A program made the translations under genes and the position numbers. The notes beneath the pieces were generated by a model. It had not been told where the DNA came from. It searched no databases and saw nothing but the letters and a program-made list of their open reading frames with translations. From positions 4,280,501 to 4,344,500 of the forward strand of contig JAKSXM010000007.1 of assembly GCA_022575985.1 (NCBI GenBank): 64,000 nt of DNA. The letters run 5' to 3'. Below, one piece after another: positions 23,600-34,587 of the stretch. The first letter of the stretch is position 1. Every line of letters starts with the position of its first letter. The DNA comes from Anagrus nilaparvatae. Lineage: Eukaryota; Arthropoda; Insecta; Hymenoptera; Mymaridae.

Positions 23600-24300
23600 C
23601 TTCAATGGACCTGTTCTGAAAAGCAAAATCTTCATTAATGAAATAAGATACAATTTTAATATTTTAAATTTTTAGAATCTCGTAAAAGAACATTGAGAAG
23701 TAATGCCTTTTTAAGGAAATGGAAACCCACTTTCGGCAAGAAAAAATGATTTTTTCTGTAGTATATATAGTAAAATAACAATTTTGCTTCAATGGCCAGT
23801 TAAGAGTTTGGCATTAGAAATGAAGAGGGAGATTTTTATTTTTATTAAACATTAATTTTAAACTAATTAATAAAATGCTTTAAAATACAAACGTTTAAAT
23901 ATGTTGTAGGCCGGCCATTATACGCACTTAAAATGTGACGAAATTGGAATTGCAAAAGATAGTTCAATGTTTGATTTTTCTCGAATGTAATATATTATAA
24001 AACAGTGTAGTAAGGTTCGGACACCAAAGAGGTCACGGAATTTTATAAACATTCGTTTTTTGTTATAAAAATATAAATTTTTGGGGACTTTTACTTCTAA
24101 AATCTTTACTATGTTAGCTAACCTAATGAAACTTTAACGGCGTGTCTTTTTCGATGAGCTTAAAAAAGCTTTCTAAGCCCAGTCTTAGAATTTATATAAA
24201 AAGAAATTTAAATAAAATGGGATTCAGAAAAATTAAAATCTGCAATAATGAGTGAATTTAAATAGTTTTTTTTCAACCAGTTTCGTAATCCATATGTGAA
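23600..24300. other. Upstream region of IR copy 1
   Basis: Partly alignable with the upstream region of the second IR gene (42,600-43,340), sharing ATTTTATAAACAATCGTTTTTT-like and 'AATAAAATGGGAT' stretches. Probably holds the promoter and a 5' UTR exon of the receptor gene, but no specific element can be named. Confidence 0.4.
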
Positions 24301-24304
24301 TCAA

Positions 24305-25002
24305 ATTATTAGTTATATTTTTTGAGACCGTTAAATATTCGAAAGATTTAAAAAGAAAAATGAGTAAGTCATATCTTGGTAATGAGAATAACTTTCAGTA
24401 TAATTTTTATAGAAATCTGGCCAAGACTTTTTGTCTACTCCTAATCTCATTACATATTTATGATCTTTATCAAATTGGTTTGGAAAAATTTGAACAGCTG
24501 TGTTAGATTTATAAACTCCTTCTACTATTTTGTTGTTAAAATAATTATAATTGTCAATAACAAAATTTTTACTATCAGCGTATTGTAGGATAACCGAAAT
24601 TGATGAAATTTTCTTGTTTTAACAATAAAATAATTCGGATTAAATAAGTTTAGTATTTATAACAATCAATTATTATAACAATTTTAGTTTCTGTCAGGTA
24701 GATTAAGGATTGGGATATTAATGATATAATTGCTATTTTCCGGAAAAATTCTTTTCCTTATTTTTGAATAAAAAAATAAAATGAAAAGATGCACTAATGT
24801 TACGATGATATTCAAATTTAAAATACGACAAATTCATAAATTTTGGAGGGCGATTTAAATTTACGGTTGCCGTTGGAACTTGCCTCAATAGATTCTCATA
24901 AAATAGATGGTAGTTGTAATTGTTGAATGAGTTTTTTCCATTTTTAAGGACTGAATGTGAAGTTATTTGGCGAGGTTCAAAGTTTACTTCTTTCACGGAA
25001 AG
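24305..25002 (-). pseudogene. Ionotropic receptor pseudogene (N-terminal part)
   Basis: Matches roughly codons 30-250 of the neighbouring IR. The upstream piece reads VNFEPRQITSHSVLKNGKNS and YHLFYENLLRQVPTATVNLN, is open from 24,996 to 24,733, then is broken by frameshifts and stops. Recognisable blocks continue to about 24,305 (equivalents of MRLGVDK.WPDFYKNYT and the FKSF region). The signal peptide, pore region, S2 and all transmembrane segments are missing. Sequence just outside the 5' end (AATATAAATCCCTTTGAATC) matches 43,625 upstream of the second IR gene, so this is a third tandem copy that was truncated. Confidence 0.85.
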
Positions 25003-26800
25003 CTTCGTAGCATCAATATAAATCCCTTTGAATCCAAGAAAAGAAAGATATTAGCATGATGGCCTTTTTATTCGTGATCTAATTTGTTGATGAATAATTG
25101 TGCATGTCGACTCCAAATATTAAACTGTAAGATTTGAATACAAAAACATTAAATTAAATTTCAAAATTTATCTTCAAAATTTTAACTATGTCAAAATATG
25201 GACGCTAGGGATAGTGACCATGACGCCAAAATATAAAAGAAGCGTACACACGTTTTCATCATTTTTAATTTTTAAAATTTATCAAAATTATTGATTTTAA
25301 TTTTTAAATTTCTTATTAACCATTAAAAAATTACTAAAATAATTTTTTTTAAATTAACGTAAAAAATAAGAATATTTTTTTTTATTTGTACAAAATTTTT
25401 GCAGTTGTATAGCTGCTTTAATAGTTTTACCACAATTATTACACTTTATTTGCTTAAAAATATTTTTCAATAAAAGAGCCGATATTTCCCTTAATTATTT
25501 ATCAATAAATCAAAAAAAAATTTTAAATTGTTTATTTGTTTGACAATTGCGTTTAGTTTTGTTAATTTTTCGAGACATAATTACTGCACTTTACTTCGGA
25601 TTGAGAAGATCCAAAATTCTGCTTGGCTCATAAGATAAAAGAATAAGAGAAAAAAGGTCGTGCTTTATATAAATTTTTAATGAATGGACCATTTTTCAAG
25701 CGCAATTAAAGTTAAAAATCGATTTTAAAAAGGACTCTAAAGTAGGGGTAGAAACTTCATAAAATAAATAATTTTTACTCAAAAAAAGGTCAATTGAATA
25801 ACAATTTCTATATAGCACACTCGTTTTAAGTTTAAAAAATCATTATCGTGCTATATTTATAAAAATATTCAAATTGTTGGTATATTTATTACAAAAAAAA
25901 TAAAATATGATCCATTTAAATAATAATTATAATAGAATAATAATAATTTTTTTTCAACCACTTTCGTAATCCATATGTGTATCAGGTGTTCTAACGTGTG
26001 TTAGAGTGTTATAATTCAGTTTATACGCATGTGTTTCAGATGTTATGAGGTGTTAATGATGCGTGACGCATATCTTTACACGAAAATGCCACACATTCTG
26101 TTATCAGTTCAAAATTGGCTAAATTTCTTTTTTTTTAAGTAGGAATTACGCATAAAACATTTAAGATTAATTTATTATTTATTACTATAGAACAAATAAG
26201 AGATAGAATCTGATTTATAACCAAATAGTAAAAATTATCTCAATGATTTTTTGTAATCGAGTAATTTTATGCATACTACTGAATAAAATTTACACTATAA
26301 AAATAAAATTTTTTATTTTTTAGATAATTTTTTAGATAAATGAAAAAGTAAGTATTAAAAATTCTAACTTAAAAGAAAATTCTGGTGATACAAAACATTT
26401 TCCCAAATCTTATTTATAGCTGGACTACCTGATAAATAGATTTAAAAAAATTTCTTTTATTTTTATCTGCTGGTTATGTCCATATTTATATGCGAGAATC
26501 AAGGAACGATTCCCTAAACCCTATTGTTAAAAAATTTAAAGAAAATATCAATTTTACGTATCTCGTATTATTAGTATTTTTCTAAATTAACCCTAAAAAC
26601 AATAACATATCAAGTAGTCTATTTTGATTGAAGGTTTTATTTGTATGAATAATCATTTACAAGCAAAGTAGATAGTAAATAAAGTGTCTTTATTTAATAT
26701 ATCTTTTCACTTATTTCTATCTTAGTTATTTTGTAAAATAACGCTAGGTATTCCGAACGACATCGTTATCCAGCACCCCATCCTTGACCAAATGAAAATT
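25003..26800. repeat. Duplicated IR-block upstream sequence, copy 1
   Basis: 25,020-25,950 aligns with 43,600-44,700: 'GACGCTAGGGATAGTGACCAT', 'CGTTTTCATCATTTT', 'AAATTCTGCTTG.CTC.T'. The junction TTTTCAACCA.TTTCGTAATC at about 24,273 recurs at about 25,953 and marks a rearrangement breakpoint. 26,000-26,800 shows nothing recognisable. Confidence 0.55.
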
Positions 26801-26807
26801 ATATTAA

Positions 26808-27653
26808 GGGGGCAAGTCCATATAGCGAAAAAAAAGGTGTCTTTTTGTGAATAGGTTTTCGGGTAGAAATAATTGAGATAATTTCTTCAAAATTGGCAGT
26901 TTATTAGATTATAAGTTACTTAACATTATTTTATTTTATTTTATTTTTTTTTTTTTCAAAAATGGCGCCGAATACAGGTGCTCAAAGTTAGGCCTCACTT
27001 TTGATTGCGGGCGTGATTGCAGCCTCCAACTTGTTCTGAACCATACCAAATTAAATTTTATATGTTTGTGAAACATTTATCTTCTGGATTGATGGATTCA
27101 AATTTCGAAAAATAGAAAATTGTGAAAATTATTAAATTTTTTTCAAAAATTGCATTTTTTTGGAAATGTTTTTTTGCAATAAAAAAAAATTGGCACATTT
27201 TTTTGAAAAACAATTCCATCAATCCAGAAGATAATTGTATTTTAAAAGTACAGCCAAAAAATTAGGAAGATACCTTAATTATTTTTTGAGTTATCGTGCC
27301 CGCAAATTCGAAAAACGTTGTTTCGAGAAAAACGCGTTTAAAGTTTAGGCCGTGTCTACATAACCGCACTGCACGGCGCAGCCCAATGCTATTGATATAG
27401 GCTTACGCTTGCGGCGTCACGTGACTCCTATACCAATAGCATTGGGCTACGCCGTGCGGTGCGGTTATGTAGACTCGGCCTTAGAATACTGTATCTTACG
27501 TCTTTCGCGGTGTCTCGCTTCATCTTCTATAACTTCCTTATTATACAAGATATCATTATAAAAATTTTTTTCCATATTTTTAAGATGTTTTCGAACCCAA
27601 AAAAACAAAAACAAAAAATCAATTTCCAAAAAAATCTATATGCACTTGCCCCC
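26808..27653. mobile_element. MITE/foldback with GGGGGCAAGT ends, TTAA flanks
   Basis: TTAA|GGGGGCAAGTCCATATA on the left and the mirror of GGGGGCAAGTGCATATA|TTAA on the right (TTAA at 26,804-26,807 and 27,654-27,657). An inner mirrored pair, TTATCTTCTGGATTGATGG near 27,078 and CCATCAATCCAGAAGATAA near 27,215, is present. A second MITE is nested at 27,345-27,483. No coding capacity. Confidence 0.75.
27345..27483. repeat. Nested 139-bp MITE with TAGGCCGAGTCTAC ends
   Basis: Left TTAGGCCGTGTCTACATAAC, mirrored on the right by GTTATGTAGACTCGGCCTTA. The arms extend about 55 bp (CGCACTGCACGGCG, CAATGCTATTG). Much more GC-rich than its surroundings. Its ends match those of the element at 6,597-7,005. 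Confidence 0.75.
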
Positions 27654-27689
27654 TTAAAATAAATAAATAAATAAAATAAATAAAATAAA

Positions 27690-29640
27690 ACATAAAAATA
27701 ACAGTCCGTTGAAGGCTCCATCCGAATATTTACCCCTTCCACCACGATTTCCCCGGTCCACAAGAGTTTTTTGGGTCGCTGAAAACGAATTTCATAGATT
27801 TTTTTATGCTTAATTAATATATCACCCCTAAATTACCGAAAACAACCCATTGATTAGCGACCCAAAAAACCCTTTGGACATAGTCTGAACGCAGAAAGTT
27901 TGAATATAGCAAAAACGCCCCTGTTGGGGGTAGTTTTAGCTAAAATAAGGGTGAAATATTAATTTTTAATTAAAAAACCTATGAAATTCGTTTTCAGCGA
28001 CCCGAAAAACCCTTGTAGACATCGATGAATAAGCGCTTAATTTCATCGCTAAATCATCGCTAAATCATCGATGAAACAGTGATGATTCATCGCTAAATCA
28101 GGGCTTGTTTAGTGCAAAAAAAATAACTTGAAAAGTTTTTTTTTTCAAAAAAATTTTTTTTTTTTAATTTTTTAAAAATTTTTGAGGGGAGGGTGGGGAA
28201 GTTATTATGAACCGGTGGACCCGTAATCGAATAATGTTTACGAAAAAATTCCGAATTTTTAAAAGTAGAGGAAAGAGTGATGAGCAAGAATTTTCAACTT
28301 AAATTTTGAAATTCGAATTTTTTGACCCGAAATTAGCCAATTATTTTTCGAAAAAATGTTAAATTTTTTTTAAATGAAAAATTAATAGTTGAAGACTGTT
28401 TCGTGAGGTTTTCAGGTGTGCTGAACTACAATTTTTAAATTATATTTCGAAATTCAAATTTTTTTACCCGAAATTGGTCCATTTTTTTCGAAAAAATGCC
28501 AAATTTTTTAATAATGATAAAATAATAGTTGAATACTGTTTCGGGGGATTTTAGGTTTGATGAGCTAGAATTTTTTATTCAAATTTTGAAATTTAAATTA
28601 AAAATTCTAGTTCAGCACACCTGAAAACCTCCAGAAACAGTCTTCAACTATTATTTTTTCATTTTAAAAAAAATTAGTATTTTTTGGAAAAATAATTGTC
28701 CAATTTCAAATTTGAATTTCAAAATTCAAGTTAAAAATTGCAGTACAGCACACCTGAAAACCCCCCGAAACAGTCCTCAACTATTATATTTTCATTATTA
28801 AAAAATTTTTCATTTTTTCGAAAAAAATGGGCCAATTTCGGGTCAGGAAATTTGAATTTCAAAATTTAAATTAAAAATTCTAGTTCAGCACACCTGAAAA
28901 CCCCCCGAAACAGTCTTCAACTATTATTTTTTCATTTTAAAATAATTTAGTATTTTTTCGAAAAATAATTGGCCAATTTTGGGTCAAAAAATTCAAATTT
29001 CAAAATTTAAGTTGAAAATTCTTGCTCATCACTCTTTCCTCTACTTTTAAAAATTTGGAATTTTTTCGTAAACATTATTCGATTACGGTTCCACCGGTTC
29101 ATAATAACTTCCCCACCCACCCCTCAAAAATTTTTTAAAAATTAAAAAAAAAAATTTTTTTGAAAAAAAAAACTTTTCAAGTTATTTTTTTTGCACTAAA
29201 CAAGCCCTGATTTAGCGATGAATCATCGCTGTTTCATCGATGATTTAGCTATGATTTAGCGATGAAAATAAGCGCTGGAAATAAGCGCTTATTCATCGAT
29301 GTTTTTTACACCAGGGGAAACAGCAAAAACGCCCCTTTTTTGGGTAGTTTGCGGTAATTTAGAGGTAATATTTTAATTATTCATAATAAAATCCATGAAA
29401 ATCGTTGTCAGCGACCCAAAAAACCCTTGCGGACCAAATTTGGCCGCAAAAAGTGCGAAAATAACGAAAACACCCCTATTAAGGGGTAGTTTTAGCTAAC
29501 TTAGGAGTTCAATATTAATGTTACCTTAAAAAATCATCAAGATTCTTAATTAGCGACCCAAAAAACCCATACAAACCAATCCTTAGATATTTTTGGACTT
29601 TTTATGATCAAAAGTTCACAAAAAAAACCCGAGGTCCACT
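27690..29640. repeat. Tandem/inverted repeat built on AGCGACCCAAAAAACCC
   Basis: The motif AGCGACCCAAAAAACCCTT or its complement recurs at about 27,763, 27,855, 27,997, 29,411 and 29,551, with associated 'GGGGTAGTTTTAGCTAA' pieces. The unit is about 140-150 bp and the first unit is inverted relative to the rest. The array is interrupted by the foldback at 28,019-29,302. Confidence 0.6.
28019..29302. mobile_element. Foldback with ACATCGATGAATAAGCGCTT ends
   Basis: Both ends read ACATCGATGAATAAGCGCTT inward. The arms continue through iterated CATCGCTAAATCATCGATG motifs, AGGGCTTGTTTAGTGCAAAA and a long poly-A/T stretch. They meet around 28,600, and the central part is a tandem series of about 125-150-bp units containing 'CACACCTGAAAACC.CC.GAAACAG'. 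It sits inside the AGCGACCC repeat. No convincing target duplication was found. Confidence 0.8.
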
Positions 29641-30900
29641 CTAGTACACACGTTTCTATCATTTTTAATTTTTTGAATTTCGCATTAACCGTTAAAAAAT
29701 TATTAATAAAAAATTATCAATAATAAAAAATTAAATATGTTAAAAAATTACCAAAATAATTTTTTTAGATTCACGTAAATGATAAAAAAATTAGTTTTTT
29801 TTTGTACAAAATTTTTGCTGTTGTAAGGCTAAATCGATTTAATAATAATTTCATTCTACAATTATCGCTCTTTGTTTACTCAGCTACTTTTTCATTTTTA
29901 AGTTACTAAGTTTTATTTTTTATAATATACAATAAAATTTTATCGATTAATAAAGTATTAAAAATAACTACCAGTATTATATTAAAATAAATAAAGTTTT
30001 TTTTTAATTAGATATAATATTATTAAATTTTAAATTAAATTAAAATAAAACTTTTTTTCTTTTGAAAAATTATGTCAAACCAAAATTTTTAAGTAATCTT
30101 AATATTTGTTAGGTATATCCAAATTTAAAAATTTTTTATAAAGCTTTTGTTTATATCTCTTTGAATTAACGTTCCCAGTAGTTTGCTATTCATCAAAACA
30201 AAATTCTTAGTGAAAATTTGATTTTAAAATTTAGAAAAAATGAAAATCGTAAAAGAATAAATAATATGAAAATTGCATAAAAAAACTTTTTTTTTAACCA
30301 AATTTTACGGTTTTATATTTTATGTTATGATAACATATTTAAAATCTTATAGCAAAAAAATCTTTTTTGAAAATTATTCTTATTTGATATGATTCTACTT
30401 TAAGTTTTAAGTACACTGTAAAAATTTCTGAACAGATACTTACTATCACGATAGAAATGTTGCTAAATTCTTAGAAATCGTTACTATCACGATAACAAAT
30501 ACCTGGATAGGAATTTTTACAGCGTAAATTAGATTTTATAGACGATATTATACGTACTTACCAAAAATAGACTTCATACCATATATTTCTCTTGAAAATT
30601 AATGTTCACTTGTTCTTACGAATTGGTTTTATATGTAAAGAAAAAAATTAAAAAATTATGCAGTTACTTGATTTTTTTTTACTCAAAAATTACCAATTTA
30701 CAGTTTACGGAAAAAAAATGTGTAGAGTCTTCTTTCAAAAATTCGTGTGATAACACTTGTTTCGCGGTTTGTTAAATGACAGTAAACGTCGCAGTATTGT
30801 AATAAGCACAAGTTAAATAAAAAAAATTACTGCGAATAACTTTGGTATGGTATTAGTGAGAACACTAGTGAGGCATTTAAAATACCATTGAAAATGAAAT
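29640..30900. repeat. Duplicated IR-block upstream sequence, additional copy
   Basis: Aligns with parts of 43,860-45,560 and 61,430-62,070. Shared marks: CATCATTTTTAATTTTT, 'GCATTAACCGTTAAAAAATTA', and at the right end 'TGTCGCAGT...AAGCA.AA.TTAAATAAA' followed by 'TTAGTGA.AA'. No IR coding sequence remains next to it. No gene. Confidence 0.55.
30414..30524. repeat. 111-bp MITE, CACTGTAAAAATT ends, TA flanks
   Basis: Left CACTGTAAAAATTTC, right mirrored CGCTGTAAAAATTCC, with TA at 30,412-30,413 and 30,525-30,526. Internal mirrored ACTATCACGATA motifs. Confidence 0.65.
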
Positions 30901-31077
30901 GAAATTGTGGTTGTTAAGTACATTGTATTTTTTTACATGAATAATAGAATAATATTTGGATAATATATGAGTCAGTTAACAAATAAATTTGTTTATCCTA
31001 TATAGACAATGAAGTATTGATAGTTTCATAACGGCGGAGGGTTTTTGTTTTTTTTTTGTGTTAACACAATCAACGGA

Positions 31078-31199
31078 CATGGAACATGTTAACTAAGTCC
31101 CCTAACCAAAATTATCCTAAGTCTATTTGAATCCCCCTAAGACCTCCCTCTATTTTGGATGTTTTTTCCAAGTACCACACTGTATTAACATGTTCCATG
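31078..31199. repeat. MITE with CATGGAACATGTT ends, copy 2
   Basis: A compact 122-bp relative of 3,763-4,091, with identical CATGGAACATGTTAA ends. The interior keeps the 'AAATTATCCTAAGTC' and 'CCCCTAAG' motifs. Confidence 0.7.
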
Positions 31200-31249
31200 T
31201 TGCAATGATAAGAAATGCAATGGATAATAATTTTTATTTTCTAATGTAA

Positions 31250-31722
31250 TTTTTATCACTAATTTTTTCATCAAAGTAGCCAATTAACCAAATGTCCATT
31301 GGCCATTTTGGCTAAAAATGACAAATTTTTAAATTACTGACAAATTCGTAATTTCTGACAAAAAAGAGTTTTATATATCTCGAAAAATGTCTGAAAGCTT
31401 CAAGTTTCCAAAAATTCTTTACTCGTCTCATTTTCTGGAGTCGTTTTTAAGAAATGGCTCTTCAAAGTTAACATTTAAAACGAGCTTTTTTAAAAAGTCA
31501 TAGACTCCGACTACAAATTATCATATCTGATTAACAGATAATTGAAAAAGGTAGAATAAAGAATTTTTCAAAATTTGAAGCTTTTGGAAATATTTTGAGT
31601 CTTATAAAACCCATTTTTATCAAAAATTACAAATTTGGCAGCAATTTAAAATATGGTCATTTTTAGTCAAAAATGGCCATTTGGTTGATTGGCTACATTG
31701 ATAAGAAAATTAGTGATAAAAA
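31250..31722. mobile_element. Foldback/MITE with TTTTATCACTAATTTT ends
   Basis: The left arm (TTTTATCACTAATTTTTTCA, TAGCCAATTAACCAAATG) is mirrored on the right (CATTTGGTTGATTGGCTA, AAAATTAGTGATAAAA). Arms of about 90-100 bp flank about 280 bp that is partly self-complementary. The target duplication is unclear. Confidence 0.6.
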
Positions 31723-32560
31723 ATTGTGATTTATGGCGTTAGAAAGGCGATACTTACAACAAAAAAATAATACCAACCAGAAGAGTTTTGGTTAATTTGT
31801 TTATGGCAATACATATTATACAAGTGATGATTAAAATGATGTCTACAAATACATTTGTTAATATATCCTTTCAAGTAATATTTTAAGTGTGTTTATGTAC
31901 TAAATTTTATTTTTATTTCGCTAGTTGTTACTGATATTTGCTTTTTTTTTAGGGTTTTTAAGTTCATTTTTTGGTACCAGGAATCAGTGTTTTTGTGATT
32001 AGCTGACAACATCAGAATGAAGCTTAGCTAAGTTGGAGAAGGCACAACTATAGTGCTGTAAAACAAGCTTTGAACCAAGCTTTTTTTTTATTCATCGAGT
32101 TGTTCTAGAAAATTACTAATTTTAGTTTATTTTTAGGTATTATCGGAAATCAGTTTTTTGGACATTTCTCTGCAAGGACTTGATGAAATCACTTGAAATT
32201 GAAATCCATGAAACTAGATCTGATTTTAAAAAATTTGGTCTAAGGGATTTTTTATTCATAGACCAAATTTTTTCAGCATACTTTAGTAAATTATTATAAA
32301 AGAATCTTCAGCAAACGATCTTGTTATGGTGAAAAAAAAGTAAGAATAATCTGAACCCTATTATTCTTCATAAGTTTTAAATATTTTTATGTAAATGTGG
32401 AAAAAAGAAAAATTTTCGAATAATTATTTATGAATACTTTGAATAACATGTTAATAATAAATAATAATTTTCAATTTATGAGAATGTGGATCCCATCAAG
32501 GTCTATTAAGAGAAAATACTCAATAAATATGTGATCGTGCCTGAAATAAAAAAGCCTTAG
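31723..32560. other. Intergenic, no gene recognised
   Basis: AT-rich. No repeat with clear ends and no open frame with domain-like content. Confidence 0.35.
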
Positions 32561-33290
32561 CTTTTTTATAATTCTTTGCAATTTTTTATTTCATTTATTT
32601 AGTTTATCTATTTTGTATTTTGTTTGTCACCAAAATCATGTATATTCATAATAAAGTAAATAATATTACAAAAAATATTATATGCATAAATCAGAGTAAT
32701 TTATTTAGTTTACAAAATATAATTATAGTAGGTTTTAGGAATAGTACAATTAAAATATTACTTAGTAAATCGCTTTATATATGTACAGGTCCTTTTAAGA
32801 ACACTGAATTTTTGTTTTAACGCTTTTTTGAATGATTTATTTTAGGTCTTGGATTGACGTTTTCCCGGAAATATTTGAAAAATGTTAATTATGGGTTACT
32901 GAAAATTTACTAAAAATTTCTGAAAATGGGTTTTGTTAAGATTTTTTATTTTTAGGACTTTAAAAAAGCTTAATTATCTAAAAACCAATGCACCTTTCAA
33001 ACCCCTAAACATGAAACTAAAAATGGTCCAAAACGAGAAAAGAAATTGGTTCGGCGTTCTATCATGGATCTGAATTGACAAAAATCATTATAATATTTTA
33101 AATTTTATCATCAATAACAATATAAGAGTATAAATTTTTATATTTACAGTGCTAAAATTTAATCTTTACAACAAAACAACAAAAAATGCTCTAATACAAT
33201 AAAAAACTGACAATTGTTACAAGTACTATTTTATTATTGTTTATTTTTTTGCAACCCTTAACTAAACTTGAATTAAATAATATTTTTAGA
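32560..33290. repeat. Relic of the IR 3' flank, third copy
   Basis: Aligns with 19,650-19,980 and 38,240-38,500 (shared 'AATAAAGTAAA', 'TTTAAATTTTATCATCAATA', 'AGAGTATAAATTTTTAT'). It preserves the uninserted form of the site occupied by two elements at 38,498-40,524. Confidence 0.7.
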
Positions 33291-33345
33291 TATTTATAAC
33301 GGTTGTTTTACATGGTTGTACTTTGATTTTTCGAATTTCCATTTT
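33291..33345 (-). pseudogene. Terminal fragment of an ionotropic receptor gene
   Basis: About 50 bp match the last codons of both intact IR genes (the complement of 'ATTTATAACGGTTGTTTTAC' followed by 'ATGG.TG.ACTTTGATTTTTCGAAT'), i.e. the KIKVQPCKTTVINI tail region. The match then stops abruptly at the CACGC-rich tract. It is the remnant of a fourth IR copy deleted at the block junction. Confidence 0.7.
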
Positions 33346-34140
33346 CGTGCACTTTTTATAGTACGTAGGAGCTATTATTTATCAAGCACTAAATTTATAT
33401 GCACGCGAATTAATGCACAATTTACTTACTTAAGCAATCTTAAGATTAATTATTTTTTTACAATTGTTAATTCACGCAAAGAAAAGCTCACTGGTTATCG
33501 TACATGCTAAATTATTTAAAATAATTACGCACTGAATCTCACGCTCAGCTTTTTCGCAAGCTCATTCACGCTTTATCATTTTTTATGCACTCGCATTAGC
33601 TTTTCTAGATAATTACTTTCATGTTTTTATAAGCACAAATACATTCACTCACAAGCTTCTTTCTTATTTGATCATTTTTAAGCACATTTTATGCACGCAA
33701 ATTCACGCTAGCTTTTTATTGCACGCTTACTAACACCAATTTATTATTTTGCAATTTTCGTGCACGCAAACTCACGCTAGCTAATTTTATAATGCACTTC
33801 GTTTATATCCACGCAAGCTTTTTTTTGCGCGCTTATTTTTACCCATTTTTATGCACGCACTTTGACGCACAATATTATTAATTTTTAATTTTATTATCAT
33901 ATGCACCTACGCTTGATTTTCCAAGAACTTTAAGGCACAGTAAATTTATTTTGCAAATTTTACGCACGCCAATTAATTTATACGCAGTTTTTAATGGTTC
34001 ATACTTTGAAGCAAAATTGTATTAAAAAAATTCACGTTTCGTTGTGTTACTTTTTTTTTGCAATTAATATGCACGCATACTCACGCTAGTTGTTTCTCGC
34101 ACGTTTATATTTAAGTCCATATTATTTCATGCGTTTTTTA
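33346..34140. repeat. CACGC-rich tract, copy 2
   Basis: Paralogue of 17,400-18,200, lacking a short piece near the left end. Most CACGC motifs are conserved (GCACGCAAATTCACGCTAGC, CACGCTTACTAACACC), while the spacer AT sequence shows scattered differences. Confidence 0.6.
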
Positions 34141-34587
34141 TCCACTCGAATTAACTTAATAAATAAAATATTTATGTCTAATTAAGATGTAGCAATAAAA
34201 AAAAAATTGAATCTAACAACCAAATAATTATAATTCAAGACATGTAACTTTGCCAAAAAAAGTATTTAATATGCTAAAATTTAATAAAATTTTAAGTCTC
34301 TTAACTGCCATAATACTTAAAATAATATAATAATAACTAAAATGCGAACCGGGCATAACGTGCAAGATAAAAAAATTTGAATAAATTAAAAAAAAAACCA
34401 ATAAAGTCATATTTATTCAAATTTTTTTGCTATTTAATAAATCATATGTGATTATAAATTAAATAAAATTTAAGACAATAATGGTAATGTTAATTGATAA
34501 TGTAAGTAAAGATCAAATTAAAATATTAATATCAAAGATAATGTGAAAGAAAAATTTTAAAATATCATTGATATTAATAATATAAAA

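Noticed and set aside
33291..33510. Small gene at the CACGC-rich tract (64-residue plus frame)
   Set aside because: It crosses the junction between an antisense IR relic and the CACGC tract. The paralogous copy has no equivalent frame.
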